Source: a virus
Virus record (IMG/VR): IMGVR_UViG_3300047095_000520
Span: 1 to 41,691 of that record
Direction: 5' to 3' (one strand)
DNA: 41,691 nt
Both the position numbers and the translations under genes were made by a program. Within the stretch, counting starts at the first letter, position 1. Each line of letters opens with the position of its first letter. The notes under the pieces were generated by a model. The model was not told the origin of the DNA, made no database searches, and saw only the letters and a list, made by a program, of their open reading frames with translations. Of this stretch, positions 1 to 7,536 are shown piece after piece.

Positions 1-48
1 CAGTTATATAAAATAATTTGTATATCCAACGGGTAGATATATTGGGGA

Positions 49-906
49 ATGGTTTACGGAAAAGATAAAAACGGAGATAAAAAGACATACTTAGACAGGT
101 TTATCGAGCATAAAACAGGGAAAGGTGGTGTGTATTTATATGATGCGATATCCAAATTCGGAGAAACCGACTTTTATATAGAATTAGTTGAGGAAGGCCC
201 GTTTGAATATATTAAGAGGCGCGAGGCAGAAGAGTCAAAAAATACTTTATTCTCTAACAACGCGGGATGGAATGGAAATACTGGGAACGCTATATATAAT
301 AGCCCGGAGAAAATAGTAGAAATTACTAAAAAAAGAATGTTAGTCGAAGACCAACGCGTTTTAAAATTTAAAAAGTCGTTTGGTAAACTAGATAAAACAC
401 GCATTTTAAATAAACGACGAGACACAATATCTAAAAAAACCGACGAAGAAATATACAATTGGAGATCAAAAATCGTTAAAAGTATTAAAGGGGAAACCAA
501 GTATTCAAACGAGAGAATAGAGAGACAGTCAAAAACTCTTAAAGAAAAATGGAAAAATCCGACAGATAAAATGTTAATTGGTAATAAAAAATCTGCGGAC
601 TGGAAAAGGGGCAAAACTAAGGAAAACTGGAAGGTCATGGAGACCCATTCTAAATACATGGAGCTTAAAGTTAAAGGTAAAAACAACCCGATGTTTAAGC
701 ATTATTATATAACTCCGTTAGGAAAATTTGAAACATTTGAACAAGCTAGTATTTTTTTCAACGCCCCGAAAATGTCTGGGATTCGTAAATTGTGTAAATG
801 CCCCGATAAAGTTATCACAAAAACGATAGCCAAATTTTCAAACCTTCCGTCATCCTTTATAGGGATGACCGCTAAAGAAGCGGGTTTTGGCTTGGAATGG
901 GTTTAA
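49..906 (+). CDS. GIY-YIG homing endonuclease, 5' end interrupted by an amber codon and cut by the window
   Basis: Seg-like homing endonuclease. From the ATG at 49 there is an intact 285-codon frame, but the same frame is also open from base 1 to 33 (LYKIICISNG), followed by TAG at 34-36 and then IYWGMVYGK. Together these read as the start of a GIY-YIG nuclease domain (YKI...NG-x-IYxG), so the stop falls where family members usually have Lys. Arg and His follow (DRFIEHKTGKGG), then AISKFG. The C-terminal half is Lys-rich and contains a NUMOD3-like GKNNPMF at about residue 206 followed by a helix-turn-helix-like segment, which would bind DNA. If translation begins at 49, the first catalytic Tyr is lost. 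It is either a decaying mobile gene or carries a base error. It is convergent with the next gene and overlaps it by 4 bp. Confidence 0.72.
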   Translation: MVYGKDKNGDKKTYLDRFIEHKTGKGGVYLYDAISKFGETDFYIELVEEGPFEYIKRREAEESKNTLFSNNAGWNGNTGNAIYNSPEKIVEITKKRMLVEDQRVLKFKKSFGKLDKTRILNKRRDTISKKTDEEIYNWRSKIVKSIKGETKYSNERIERQSKTLKEKWKNPTDKMLIGNKKSADWKRGKTKENWKVMETHSKYMELKVKGKNNPMFKHYYITPLGKFETFEQASIFFNAPKMSGIRKLCKCPDKVITKTIAKFSNLPSSFIGMTAKEAGFGLEWV

Positions 907-1100
907 TTTTCTCGTTGTGTATCATCGTCTTGTTTATCGTAGTAGTTCTCACACTCAGGTTGAATGCATTTCGTTGTTGGAAAGATCCAATATTTTCGTT
1001 TCATGCTGCTGTCACACAGTGTACACTTATCATAAAAGTCCCCACAATACACTAGGGAACTTATAGGAAACTTCGGTTTTGGAGGGGTGTACGGGGCCAT
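903..1100 (-). CDS. Small cysteine-rich (zinc-ribbon-like) protein
   Basis: 65-residue protein with four spaced cysteines in two pairs (CTLC at about residues 27-30, then C-x4-C at about 45-50) that could bind one zinc ion. The N-terminus is Pro/Lys-rich and the C-terminus acidic. The ATG lies 1 nt after the stop of the kinase gene upstream on the same strand, so the two are probably co-transcribed from the kinase promoter. No family recognised and no function assigned. Confidence 0.6.
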   Translation of the reverse strand: MAPYTPPKPKFPISSLVYCGDFYDKCTLCDSSMKRKYWIFPTTKCIQPECENYYDKQDDDTQREN

Positions 1101-1101
1101 A

Positions 1102-1830
1102 TTACTGTTTTCTAACTTGCTTCATCAGCTTCTTGATTTGGAGATCGTTGGCTATTTCCTTTTGCTGATCCCCAATCAACTGTTCCAGAAGCTCCGTATT
1201 GGAGGGGTCTAGAATGCTGTTCTGAGTTTGAATCAGGTCTCCTTTATAGTCCAGAAACTCCCCGATGAACTGTATACGGTCATCAACGGTCTTTCCGTCA
1301 AGTTGAATAATGGCAGGGCAGTCATCCTTCGGATAAAAGATATCTGATTCCAGATTCTCACAGTATTGGTAATACAAATCTTCGAATATCTTATCAGTCG
1401 CTTTGATAAAGTCAACATTGGTGTCTCGTAACCCGTCTTTAACCACTCGAATGGACGGGTCATACTTAAACCAGAAAATGATGTCTATCTGCTTCAAAGC
1501 TTCTCTCACTAGTGAAATGGAAGCGGCGGTAATTTCATCGTTGATCAGGTCATCCTGATTACCTTGTAGAGTATAGGCGATGTTATCCCATGGACACCTA
1601 TCATAAACAACCTTCGCGTCTTTGGTATACTTATCCTGCTCCCGCATCATGTAATCCAGAATCAACAGTTGGGTCTCACCGCTGGTTTTGGAAGAATGTT
1701 CCAAATTATTTTCGGTTATTACATCCCGATAACTTTTGAGAGGCGTGATATACATGGGCCATCTTTTAAGAAATGCGGAGATTAGGGTGGTTTTTCCGGT
1801 ACAACTTGTTCCTGAGAATGATATCTTCAT
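1102..1830 (-). CDS. P-loop nucleotide or nucleoside kinase-like protein (AAA_28/NadR-like)
   Basis: 242 residues. A Walker A loop sits at the extreme N-terminus (G7-TSCT-GKTT), followed by a TSGETQ segment and the motif VVYDRCPWDNIAYT at about residue 74, which resembles the DR-x(4)-D nucleoside/nucleotide kinase signature. This is the layout of small kinases of the NadR/AAA_28 and deoxynucleoside kinase type, which phosphorylate a small substrate with ATP. The substrate cannot be told from sequence. It does not resemble T4 gene 1 dNMP kinase. It is the first gene of a leftward transcript with a near-consensus promoter whose predicted +1 is the A of the ATG. Confidence 0.7.
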   Translation of the reverse strand: MKISFSGTSCTGKTTLISAFLKRWPMYITPLKSYRDVITENNLEHSSKTSGETQLLILDYMMREQDKYTKDAKVVYDRCPWDNIAYTLQGNQDDLINDEITAASISLVREALKQIDIIFWFKYDPSIRVVKDGLRDTNVDFIKATDKIFEDLYYQYCENLESDIFYPKDDCPAIIQLDGKTVDDRIQFIGEFLDYKGDLIQTQNSILDPSNTELLEQLIGDQQKEIANDLQIKKLMKQVRKQ

Positions 1831-1836
1831 ACGGTG

Positions 1837-1864
1837 ATTATGGCATATTTAATTCGAATGTCAA
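1837..1864 (-). promoter_or_regulatory. Early sigma70-type promoter of the kinase gene
   Basis: Reading leftward: TTGACA (1859-1864), a 16-nt spacer, CATAAT (1837-1842), then 6 nt to the ATG at 1830. The predicted +1 coincides with the start codon, so the mRNA would be leaderless. Confidence 0.7.
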
Positions 1865-1888
1865 GTATTTACAAGTGGATTTTTTGAA

Positions 1889-1902
1889 TTAAATAATAAG
1901 GA
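1889..1902 (+). promoter_or_regulatory. Late promoter motif and ribosome-binding site of phoH
   Basis: TTAAATA (1889-1895) is followed by ATAAGGA and the ATG at 1903. The gap is 7 nt instead of the usual 5, and AAGGA could act as a Shine-Dalgarno sequence, which is rare in this window. Confidence 0.5.
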
Positions 1903-2646
1903 ATGGCCGCAAAACGCGCACCTCGGAAGAGGCAGGAGTCGGGTAAGGATATTACAACAGAATTCAGTGAATCATACAAAAAGAACTTTGATTGTTCCAG
2001 TATACAAATAAAGAGGATGTTTCCGATTACGGATAACCAAACCGCTTTCTACTATTTGACACAGAATGACAAGACCAACATGGTATTCCTAGACGGACCA
2101 GCAGGTAGCAGCAAGTCATATATATCGGTCTATTCCGCTCTGGAGCTTCTAAAGGCTCGAAAGGTAGACCATATAATCTATATCAGGACCGTTATTGAGA
2201 GTGCGTCCCGCTCCATGGGAGCTATTCCCGGGGAGATAACGGATAAGTTCGCCGCCTATGCGGTAGTTCTAATGGACAAGCTTAAAGAGTCCACGGATAC
2301 CTTTACGGTTCACTCTCTGGTTGAACAAGAGTACGTCAAAGCGATACCAGTCAACTTTGTCAGGGGTCTAACGTTCAACAATGCGATAGTAATCGTGGAC
2401 GAAGCTCAGAATGCAACCAGATCGGAACTGACCACCATTTTAACAAGGTTTGGTAGAAACTCCAAATACATCGTTTGTGGAGACACCAAACAGTCGGACA
2501 TCAGTAATTCAGGATTTAACCATATATACGAGCTATTCGATACCGAGTTTTCCCGCAAGAACCATATTCACTGTATGCGTTTTGACAATTCCGATATCAA
2601 TCGGTCACATATACTGAAACACATCACGCAGGTACTTTCCGTGTAA
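1903..2646 (+). CDS. phoH: PhoH family ATPase
   Basis: 247 residues. PhoH-type P-loop ATPase related to the N-terminal half of superfamily 1 helicases. Visible motifs are Walker A GPAGSSKS (residues 65-72), Walker B with the PhoH-typical sequence IVDEAQN (164-170), then TRFG and CGDTKQSD, the sensor-like motifs of this family. phoH is widespread in marine phages, where its role is unresolved; links to RNA metabolism or phosphate stress have been proposed. The N-terminal 20 residues are basic. The gene stands alone on the plus strand between leftward genes, with its own TTAAATA element and AAGGA just before the ATG. Confidence 0.9.
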   Translation: MAAKRAPRKRQESGKDITTEFSESYKKNFDCSSIQIKRMFPITDNQTAFYYLTQNDKTNMVFLDGPAGSSKSYISVYSALELLKARKVDHIIYIRTVIESASRSMGAIPGEITDKFAAYAVVLMDKLKESTDTFTVHSLVEQEYVKAIPVNFVRGLTFNNAIVIVDEAQNATRSELTTILTRFGRNSKYIVCGDTKQSDISNSGFNHIYELFDTEFSRKNHIHCMRFDNSDINRSHILKHITQVLSV

Positions 2647-2656
2647 AAATCGGCTT

Positions 2657-3139
2657 CTAGTCTACGGTTTTGGGTCCATTGGGGCCACATACATACATAT
2701 CAGGATTATCAAACATATTACCAATAACCTCCGGGGCTTTGGTAATATGGTTTCCTACAGTCTGTCCTACAGTGGTGTTTAGAGGATAAGTCCTGTATGA
2801 CACAGGGTATGCGTCGAAAAAAGAACTGACGAAAGATGAATGAGGGTGTATTTCTGGAAGATACACTACTCCTATATACTCATACTCATATAGGTCTCCC
2901 TGTTTATAAGGGATTAGCCAAGTACCCTTACAATCGTAGTGGGTCTCTTTTAAAATATCCCCCTCGTAAATCTCTTTACCGTTGATATCTAATATTCCGG
3001 TCCATTGTTGAATAACGGTGGTTTCCCCTCTAGGATCTTCTAAATGAAACAACTCGTTATCGCCGTTGACTTCCAACAATGCGGTATGGTCCCATCGACC
3101 ATACTCTTTATTCCAAACCCTGAACTTGTATTTGTGCAT
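2657..3139 (-). CDS. YopX family protein
   Basis: 160 residues. The N-terminus YKFRVWNKEYGRW and the central QQWTGILDINGKEIYEGDIL are the two signatures of the YopX family, beta-rich small proteins common in phages of Firmicutes and others and of unknown biochemical role. The last 40 residues are poorly conserved. The ATG at 3139 is preceded by a weak promoter-like arrangement (TTGGTC, 17 nt, CATAAC, 8 nt). The gene ends 10 bp from the convergent phoH stop. Confidence 0.85.
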   Translation of the reverse strand: MHKYKFRVWNKEYGRWDHTALLEVNGDNELFHLEDPRGETTVIQQWTGILDINGKEIYEGDILKETHYDCKGTWLIPYKQGDLYEYEYIGVVYLPEIHPHSSFVSSFFDAYPVSYRTYPLNTTVGQTVGNHITKAPEVIGNMFDNPDMYVCGPNGPKTVD

Positions 3140-3148
3140 ACTAAATCG

Positions 3149-3397
3149 TTATGGAACTTGACGCTTTGTGGACCAAGAAGTACCTCCAAACCATTCTCCG
3201 GGGACTGTCGTACGATAGTTCTCCAAGGGGGCCGCTCTAGGGTTATGTGGAGGCGCTACTGGTTCCGGGGTAGGTTCTGGAAGGATCTCTACCACTTCCG
3301 GGGGAGATTCAACAACCGCGTCTGAGGACACGACGTCTTCCTTACTGTTTTTCAAGACGAAGGACTCGTCCGCGTTTGCCTGAATAGTGTAATTCAT
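3149..3397 (-). CDS. Small proline-rich acidic protein
   Basis: 82 residues starting MNYTIQANADESF. A longer frame to 3415 would need a TTG start, but the ATG at 3397 lies exactly 6 nt after a TTATAT -10 box, so it is preferred. The middle is rich in Glu and Pro (PPEVVEILPEPTPEPVAPP), suggesting a disordered linker. No family recognised. Its -35 box lies inside the 3' end of the upstream gene. Confidence 0.55.
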   Translation of the reverse strand: MNYTIQANADESFVLKNSKEDVVSSDAVVESPPEVVEILPEPTPEPVAPPHNPRAAPLENYRTTVPGEWFGGTSWSTKRQVP

Positions 3398-3403
3398 AAC
3401 ACT

Positions 3404-3431
3404 ATATAACCACAAGGAACCTAAATGTCAA
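3404..3431 (-). promoter_or_regulatory. Early sigma70-type promoter
   Basis: Reading leftward: TTGACA (3426-3431), a 16-nt spacer, TTATAT (3404-3409), then 6 nt to the ATG at 3397. Predicted leaderless mRNA. Confidence 0.65.
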
Positions 3432-3678
3432 GACTCGTTCTCAAATGATCGGCAAACTTTTGGACTGTTTTTGCCAATAGTTCCATTTTCTCCGCATATT
3501 CGATTTTAGTGTCATAATCTGCCATGTGTAATCTTATTTTTCCCCGGCAATCCGCAAGTTCTAAAAAAGAATATGTTTTTTCATCACCTTGCTCCACCCC
3601 GTCGAAGGTTACGACACTTCCAGTAGAGGGAGAACCTTTAGGGTTGAGCCACACGCGAACACAATAATTTTCACTCAT
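3421..3678 (-). CDS. Hypothetical protein
   Basis: 85 residues starting MSENYCVRVWLNPKG; the frame runs to a TTG at 3711, but the ATG at 3678 is the better start. It follows TTAAATG-GGGGT, a near match to the late element spaced 5 nt from the ATG. A TTGACA at 3706-3711 gives an alternative early promoter (15-16 nt spacer). The sequence is mixed beta then helical (a C-terminal helix with KMELLAKTVQKFADHL). Not recognised. Confidence 0.55.
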   Translation of the reverse strand: MSENYCVRVWLNPKGSPSTGSVVTFDGVEQGDEKTYSFLELADCRGKIRLHMADYDTKIEYAEKMELLAKTVQKFADHLRTSLDI

Positions 3679-3714
3679 ACCCCCATTTAACCATATATCA
3701 TAAAATGTCAAGGA

Positions 3715-4119
3715 TTACATTACTTTATATATCGCGCCGTGGGTGTCGATCCACATAGTGTGGGGGGTATAACTCGTTTTTGTTCCAGTGTTTTTATCCA
3801 CTTCCCAAACTTTTATTTCCGTTCCAGCGGGTTTTTTAACTACCGGACTATTTAAATCCTGTTTATAATACTTTCCCTTGTATTCATATACCGCGTATTT
3901 TGAAGAGTGAGGAGAGTAAGTATTTTCTTTGGGAGTTTTATGACTGACTTTGGTTCCTCTCCATCCTGCCGCCACTGCTCGTCCAACGTTTTTGAGACCG
4001 GAGTCCAGTTGATTGATGGGTCTGGTCAGTTCGGGAAGGGCGCTGTTCAACGCTTGGGCGGTTCCTTTTACGAAAGCGTTCCAAAATCCTTCCGAACAAA
4101 GGGTCCGTTGTGTTATCAT
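3715..4119 (-). CDS. Late protein, probable virion or internal head component
   Basis: 134 residues starting MITQRTLCSEGFWNAF. The frame can be extended to an ATG at 4143, but a late element (TTAAATA, 4125-4131) lies exactly 5 nt before the ATG at 4119, so the shorter start is preferred. The N-terminal third is helical (FVKGTAQALNSALPEL); the C-terminal half is beta-like (YAVYEYKGKYYKQDL, a repeated Tyr/Lys pattern). Function unknown. Late expression and neighbours suggest a structural or prohead protein. The endonuclease gene immediately upstream ends inside its promoter. Confidence 0.6.
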   Translation of the reverse strand: MITQRTLCSEGFWNAFVKGTAQALNSALPELTRPINQLDSGLKNVGRAVAAGWRGTKVSHKTPKENTYSPHSSKYAVYEYKGKYYKQDLNSPVVKKPAGTEIKVWEVDKNTGTKTSYTPHTMWIDTHGAIYKVM

Positions 4120-4131
4120 AACATTATTTAA
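4120..4131 (-). promoter_or_regulatory. Late promoter (TTAAATA-N5-ATG)
   Basis: TTAAATA on the minus strand at 4125-4131, with 5 nt to the ATG at 4119. The TAA stop of the upstream endonuclease (4124-4126) lies within this element. Confidence 0.65.
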
Positions 4132-4822
4132 GGCAGCGCCCATTTCGTAATCTGGCTTGTTTTAACTTTTCTTTAGTTTTTTCAGAATGTTTGAATCCTA
4201 GAGCATTAGTATTTCCGTGTTTAACTATACTCATTTTCAATTTAGTTTCTTCTGAATGTTTTGTTCCAAGCCTAACCTTCCTTAATTTTTCTTTTGTCTC
4301 TTCGGATATTTTTTTTCCTATATTCAATGATCTCAACTTTTCTTTAGTTTCTTCTGAATGAGGATGTCCCGGCTTTCCAAGTTTAGCCTGTCTCAATTTT
4401 TCTTTAGTTTCTTCTGAGTGTACTCTCCCTAATTGGCCTCGGCTTATGTTTTTTCTCGCTTCTTCAGAGCTTTTCACTCCCGTCCTATCGGTTGAGTAAC
4501 TACAGATGTTATATCCTATATCAGTATTAGTAGAGTTGTACAATTTTATATAATAAGATTCTCTTTCAAATAATAAATCCTTATCTCTTACTTTATCAAA
4601 GTTTTTGAAGGTTTCTAATATCTCAACTGTAAATGAATCCCACCCATACTTTATTATGGCGTTTTCGAAATAATACCTTCCTTTGGGCTTCTTTTCATAC
4701 CTTCTATAGTTTCCAAGCCTACTAAATATATTAAACGATTTTCCTATATATATTTTTCCGTTATCGGTACAAGTTAGTTTATAAACTCCTGCGTCTTTTG
4801 GATACTTGGAAAGTGTTTTCAT
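4124..4822 (-). CDS. GIY-YIG homing endonuclease with NUMOD3 repeats
   Basis: 232 residues. The N-terminal nuclease domain is complete: GVYKLTC at residues 12-18, GKIYIGKS at about 22-29, a catalytic-type Arg (FSRLGNYRRY) and AIIKYGWDSFTVEILE. The C-terminal half is a tandem array of NUMOD3 DNA-binding motifs, at least six copies of a unit like HSEETKEKLRxAxLG. This is a free-standing mobile endonuclease that cuts DNA at a homing site. The start is well supported by GGAGG about 6 nt upstream and by ATGA overlap with the protease gene. The stop codon lies in the late promoter of the next gene, so it looks inserted exactly at a gene junction. Confidence 0.9.
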   Translation of the reverse strand: MKTLSKYPKDAGVYKLTCTDNGKIYIGKSFNIFSRLGNYRRYEKKPKGRYYFENAIIKYGWDSFTVEILETFKNFDKVRDKDLLFERESYYIKLYNSTNTDIGYNICSYSTDRTGVKSSEEARKNISRGQLGRVHSEETKEKLRQAKLGKPGHPHSEETKEKLRSLNIGKKISEETKEKLRKVRLGTKHSEETKLKMSIVKHGNTNALGFKHSEKTKEKLKQARLRNGRCLK

Positions 4823-5259
4823 ATATCAACCTCCAAATGTTTATCCGAGACATACGATAAGGAAACATCAACAAGAGCGTTAAGATTTTGCTGAATGAAA
4901 TTTTTTCCAATCAATACCTTGTGGGTGTTTTCCGCCCGATTTCCAATAGAAAAAGGCACTCCTTTAAACTTTTTATGTCCGAATACAACGTCAAACAATA
5001 CCACCGGACGATTCTCCTTGTTTCCCGCTCCCACATTGATGGTAATCGTATCGTGGACGGGCTTTTCTATAGCGATTCCCTTATCTGTGACGAATCTGGC
5101 TACATTTCCATTGATCTCCACGTCGGTACCGTGCAGAACGTTGAACGCCCCGTTTCCGGTATCCAGTTTGGCCTTTAATAACCCCACACCGTCCAGTTGG
5201 ATAGGTTCTTCCAGCCCAAAGACGTTCTTTTCAATGAAAAAGTGGGTAAAGGTGTTCAT
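4819..5259 (-). CDS. Retropepsin-like aspartic protease (clan AA, RimK-associated type)
   Basis: 146 residues. The sequence LLKAKLDTGNGAFNVLHG gives the catalytic D33-T-G of single-domain aspartic proteases, and the C-terminal VLIGKNFI...LVDVS matches the conserved end of the family often linked to RimK-type ATP-grasp ligases (ATP-dependent zinc protease family, retropepsin fold). Such enzymes act as homodimers that cleave peptide bonds. In this phage it sits among late, probably virion-associated proteins. It could process a structural protein or remove a peptide tag. Cotranscribed with the gene upstream (stop 3 nt before its ATG) and overlapped by the endonuclease start. Confidence 0.75.
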   Translation of the reverse strand: MNTFTHFFIEKNVFGLEEPIQLDGVGLLKAKLDTGNGAFNVLHGTDVEINGNVARFVTDKGIAIEKPVHDTITINVGAGNKENRPVVLFDVVFGHKKFKGVPFSIGNRAENTHKVLIGKNFIQQNLNALVDVSLSYVSDKHLEVDI

Positions 5260-5261
5260 TA

Positions 5262-5639
5262 TTACAGAGATATATTATCAGAGTCTTCAAAACCGTCGTT
5301 GGCAAAGTCCGCTTTGTCATCCAACTGTTCCCAAACATCAGATACATAGTCTTCCGCTTTGATGATTTTGGCAACCATCCACGTTTCCAGCTTTTCGGAA
5401 GCACATAGCTCCAACAGCTCTCCACTGCGTTTTACCAGTTTTCTAAGGGAATGAAGGACAATCTCATTATCGTCTTCGTCTCCTAGAACGTCATCTAAAT
5501 CACCATCGGGTTCCAGTTCGACTTCCGGTTCAACTTCCATTTCACCCATGGGTTCCATGTTCATTACAACTTCCGCGTCTTCGGCGTAGTCATACATTTC
5601 CCAGATTAAATCGTTTTCCTGTCTTTTCATTTTCATCAT
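5262..5639 (-). CDS. Acidic late protein, possible internal head or scaffold-like protein
   Basis: 125 residues. Residues 20-65 are extremely acidic (repeats such as EVEPEVELEPDGDLDD). The C-terminal half carries LRKLVKRSGELLELC...LETWMVAKIIKAEDYVSDVWEQL, a two-helix segment like one I recall in many T4-like marine phage proteins (W-x3-KI-x2-AxDY-x2-V). The N-terminal IWE at residues 12-14 fits an (L/I)-x-E prohead protease site. Acidic composition and late promoter suggest a prohead core or internal head protein. Two adjacent ATGs (5639 and 5636) are possible; the first is 5 nt from the late element. Confidence 0.6.
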   Translation of the reverse strand: MMKMKRQENDLIWEMYDYAEDAEVVMNMEPMGEMEVEPEVELEPDGDLDDVLGDEDDNEIVLHSLRKLVKRSGELLELCASEKLETWMVAKIIKAEDYVSDVWEQLDDKADFANDGFEDSDNISL

Positions 5640-5651
5640 GATAGTATTTAA
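5640..5651 (-). promoter_or_regulatory. Late promoter (TTAAATA-N5-ATG)
   Basis: TTAAATA on the minus strand at 5645-5651, then CTATC and the ATG at 5639. It matches the T4 late core TATAAATACTATT over TAAATACTAT. Confidence 0.7.
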
Positions 5652-6037
5652 CTTATTTGGTTCATAAGAGGTTTTAACTCTTCTCCTTGGGTCATGGGTT
5701 CCATCATAGATAGAACTGGCATAAGAACTTCTTCCCGGGCGTTTTTAAATCGGGACGGGTTGGACTTCAAGACATATTGGAAGTTCCGAAGTTGTTCCAT
5801 CTGTTGTGCGTCTGGTTGGAAGATGGCGGCATCCACGACACGGGAAATCAGCTCATTCTCCCCTTCTGAAGTCAAAGGCATTACATCCTTGTCATCCACT
5901 TGAGGATTTTCAATTACGTCCTGTTCAGGACTCGGACCTTGTTGTTCCGGGCTTGGAGGTTGTTGTTGTAGGTCTTCCCCTTGCTCGTTTATCATCTTAT
6001 GATAATACGCCATTAGGCTTAAAGTTTTCGATTTCAT
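5648..6037 (-). CDS. Late protein, possible internal head protein
   Basis: 129 residues starting MKSKTLSLMAYYHKMINEQGED. The first 18 residues form a short helix ending I16-N-E18, matching the (L/I)-x-E cleavage pattern. Then comes a Gln/Pro/Glu-rich linker (residues 19-45) and a helical C-terminal domain. No family recognised. The start lies 1 nt after the stop of the preceding gene, so it is translated from the same late transcript. Confidence 0.6.
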   Translation of the reverse strand: MKSKTLSLMAYYHKMINEQGEDLQQQPPSPEQQGPSPEQDVIENPQVDDKDVMPLTSEGENELISRVVDAAIFQPDAQQMEQLRNFQYVLKSNPSRFKNAREEVLMPVLSMMEPMTQGEELKPLMNQIS

Positions 6038-6038
6038 A

Positions 6039-6494
6039 TTAGTAAGAGCGGTCCATGGTGGATTGTTTCACTTTGGCCAATCCCTTTTGGATTCGCTGCG
6101 TGCCTTTTCTATAAGCGTCAACTGCTTGGGCGTTCAATCTACCGCGTTCTTTAACGGCGGATTTGGCTTGTTGTGGGGCGGTTCCGAACATCTTTCCTAC
6201 TAATCCTGCTGGTCCTTTAGATGCGGTGTTGGCAAGATTTTTAACCTCATTATCAACCTCATACGTTCCGGTAGACGCGTCTATGGATTCCGCTTCTTCC
6301 TCGGGTTCCATGACAGTGAGATAAACCACCTTATCCCCAATATCAATGGTAAGCTGGTTGCTTTTCGCTCCTAATTGTCCTCCAGAGACTAGGCTAGCGT
6401 TGATATTATGTCTTTTTAGGAAGGATATAAGATCGTGGATATCCCCAGAACGAGTTGGGTCGAATTGTTCGCAAAGTTTTAGAAAGCGGGTCAT
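6039..6494 (-). CDS. Late protein, possible virion component
   Basis: 151 residues starting MTRFLKLCEQFDPTRSG. Residues 20-70 look like a small alpha/beta domain (DLISFLKRHNI...NQLTIDIGDKVVYLTVM), followed by an acidic linker and an Ala/Gly/Lys-rich basic C-terminus that could bind DNA or pack against it. L7-C-E9 near the N-terminus fits the putative processing site seen in the other late proteins. It opens a late operon (with 5648 and probably 5262) at a late promoter 5 nt upstream of the ATG. Confidence 0.6.
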   Translation of the reverse strand: MTRFLKLCEQFDPTRSGDIHDLISFLKRHNINASLVSGGQLGAKSNQLTIDIGDKVVYLTVMEPEEEAESIDASTGTYEVDNEVKNLANTASKGPAGLVGKMFGTAPQQAKSAVKERGRLNAQAVDAYRKGTQRIQKGLAKVKQSTMDRSY

Positions 6495-6506
6495 GCATAT
6501 ATTTAA
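6495..6506 (-). promoter_or_regulatory. Late promoter (TTAAATA-N5-ATG)
   Basis: TTAAATA on the minus strand at 6500-6506, TATGC, then the ATG at 6494. Confidence 0.7.
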
Positions 6507-6532
6507 CCTTTTACTCCAGAATTGATTGTAAA

Positions 6533-7078
6533 TTATGTGAAGAGAACCATTTTATTGGCTATGTCCTTGAAATATTCGTCTTTCAGGGTTTTCAAACCAT
6601 GTTGTTTTGTATACCGTTTGATATATTTGAAAGTCTTTGGCTTGGTAGTTTGAGCAAAGAACACTTCCAAGTCTGGTATTATAGTAGCGTCTAGGTTTTC
6701 TATTTTTTCAACCAATTCAAAGAAAGCAACGTCTCCTTCTAATATTTTAAACCCGAATATCTTTTTGACTTTGGATATAAGTTTATTACGAAATGTGTCT
6801 TTAGTTCTATTATAGGAGTAAAAACATATTTTATATGGAGAAGAATTATTCTTTATATACTCACATACGGTTATTATGAATGCGTGTGTATATAGGCTTT
6901 TATCCCAAGCACAGGAGAAATCATACTCCGGTGTCAAATACATGGACGTTAAAATGTTACTGTAATAAGAATTGGCGTCCTTAAAAAGGAAGTCGATGTC
7001 TATGAGTAGGGTCTGATGGTCGTGAAATGCCACCATGGACATGTCTACCGCATCGTTCATTACTACTTCTATATTCAT
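6533..7078 (-). CDS. Hypothetical protein
   Basis: 181 residues, start ATG overlapping the stop of the GIY-YIG gene (ATGA), so the two are translationally coupled. The N-terminal part HDHQTLLIDIDFLFKDAN, the mid-region YTHAFIITVCEYIKNN and KICFYSYNRTKD suggest an alternating alpha/beta fold, possibly with an acidic site (DIDF). The C-terminus is Lys-rich and helical. Richer in A/T than neighbouring late genes. No family recognised. Confidence 0.55.
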   Translation of the reverse strand: MNIEVVMNDAVDMSMVAFHDHQTLLIDIDFLFKDANSYYSNILTSMYLTPEYDFSCAWDKSLYTHAFIITVCEYIKNNSSPYKICFYSYNRTKDTFRNKLISKVKKIFGFKILEGDVAFFELVEKIENLDATIIPDLEVFFAQTTKPKTFKYIKRYTKQHGLKTLKDEYFKDIANKMVLFT

Positions 7079-7536
7079 AGATTGAGTATAGCAGGGTCTC
7101 GCTCCTTGTCAACAAAGTTTTTTGGTACCACTCCCAATCGGACATTGATTATACCATTGTAGAATCTAGAATCCATTAAAGCATTACATTTAAGTTGCCA
7201 TAATAACTCGCTATATTTCATATGAAACTTGGAATTACAGACTTCTATAACTTCTTTTGTAAAATTATCAGGTCCGTATTTTAGAATGTCTGCCAATAGT
7301 TCCTTGGAAGACCCCCAATAATTCTCTACATCGTTATCTCTCCAAACTATTTTGTCTCTTTTTCTAGTTTTATTAGCTTTTAGTCTTGTTTTCTTTAGAA
7401 GTTGTTTACATCCGATATAATAGCGAGGGGAGGATTGATTATTACCATTTTTCAAATCCGGGTGATTATTCCTTATTAAGTATACTATTCCGAAAACGTT
7501 TTCTATATCATCTGGCAGTCCTATCCATTGGCTCAT
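7075..7536 (-). CDS. GIY-YIG endonuclease-like protein
   Basis: 153 residues starting MSQWIGLPDDIENVFGIVYLI. The longer frame to 7569 needs a TTG start, so the ATG at 7536 is preferred. GIVYLIRN (about 16-23) and RYYIGCKQ (about 37-44) are the GIY and YIG strands; between them lies an 11-residue insertion. The following NYWGSSKELLADILKYGPDNFTKEVIEVC matches the helical core of phage GIY-YIG endonucleases, including the Lys-Tyr-Gly turn. There is no NUMOD array, so this is a short stand-alone nuclease domain, probably a homing endonuclease. Confidence 0.75.
   Translation of the reverse strand: MSQWIGLPDDIENVFGIVYLIRNNHPDLKNGNNQSSPRYYIGCKQLLKKTRLKANKTRKRDKIVWRDNDVENYWGSSKELLADILKYGPDNFTKEVIEVCNSKFHMKYSELLWQLKCNALMDSRFYNGIINVRLGVVPKNFVDKERDPAILNL

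Noticed and set aside
34-36. TAG recoded as an amino acid in this phage
   Set aside because: TAG ends several well-placed genes (8779-8781, 18797-18799, and the 3421 gene on the minus strand), and no other real gene shows an in-frame TAG.
4895-5362. 155-codon plus-strand frame over the protease gene
   Set aside because: It is antisense to the protease and the acidic protein, both with good motifs and operon spacing; composition is that of a shadow frame.
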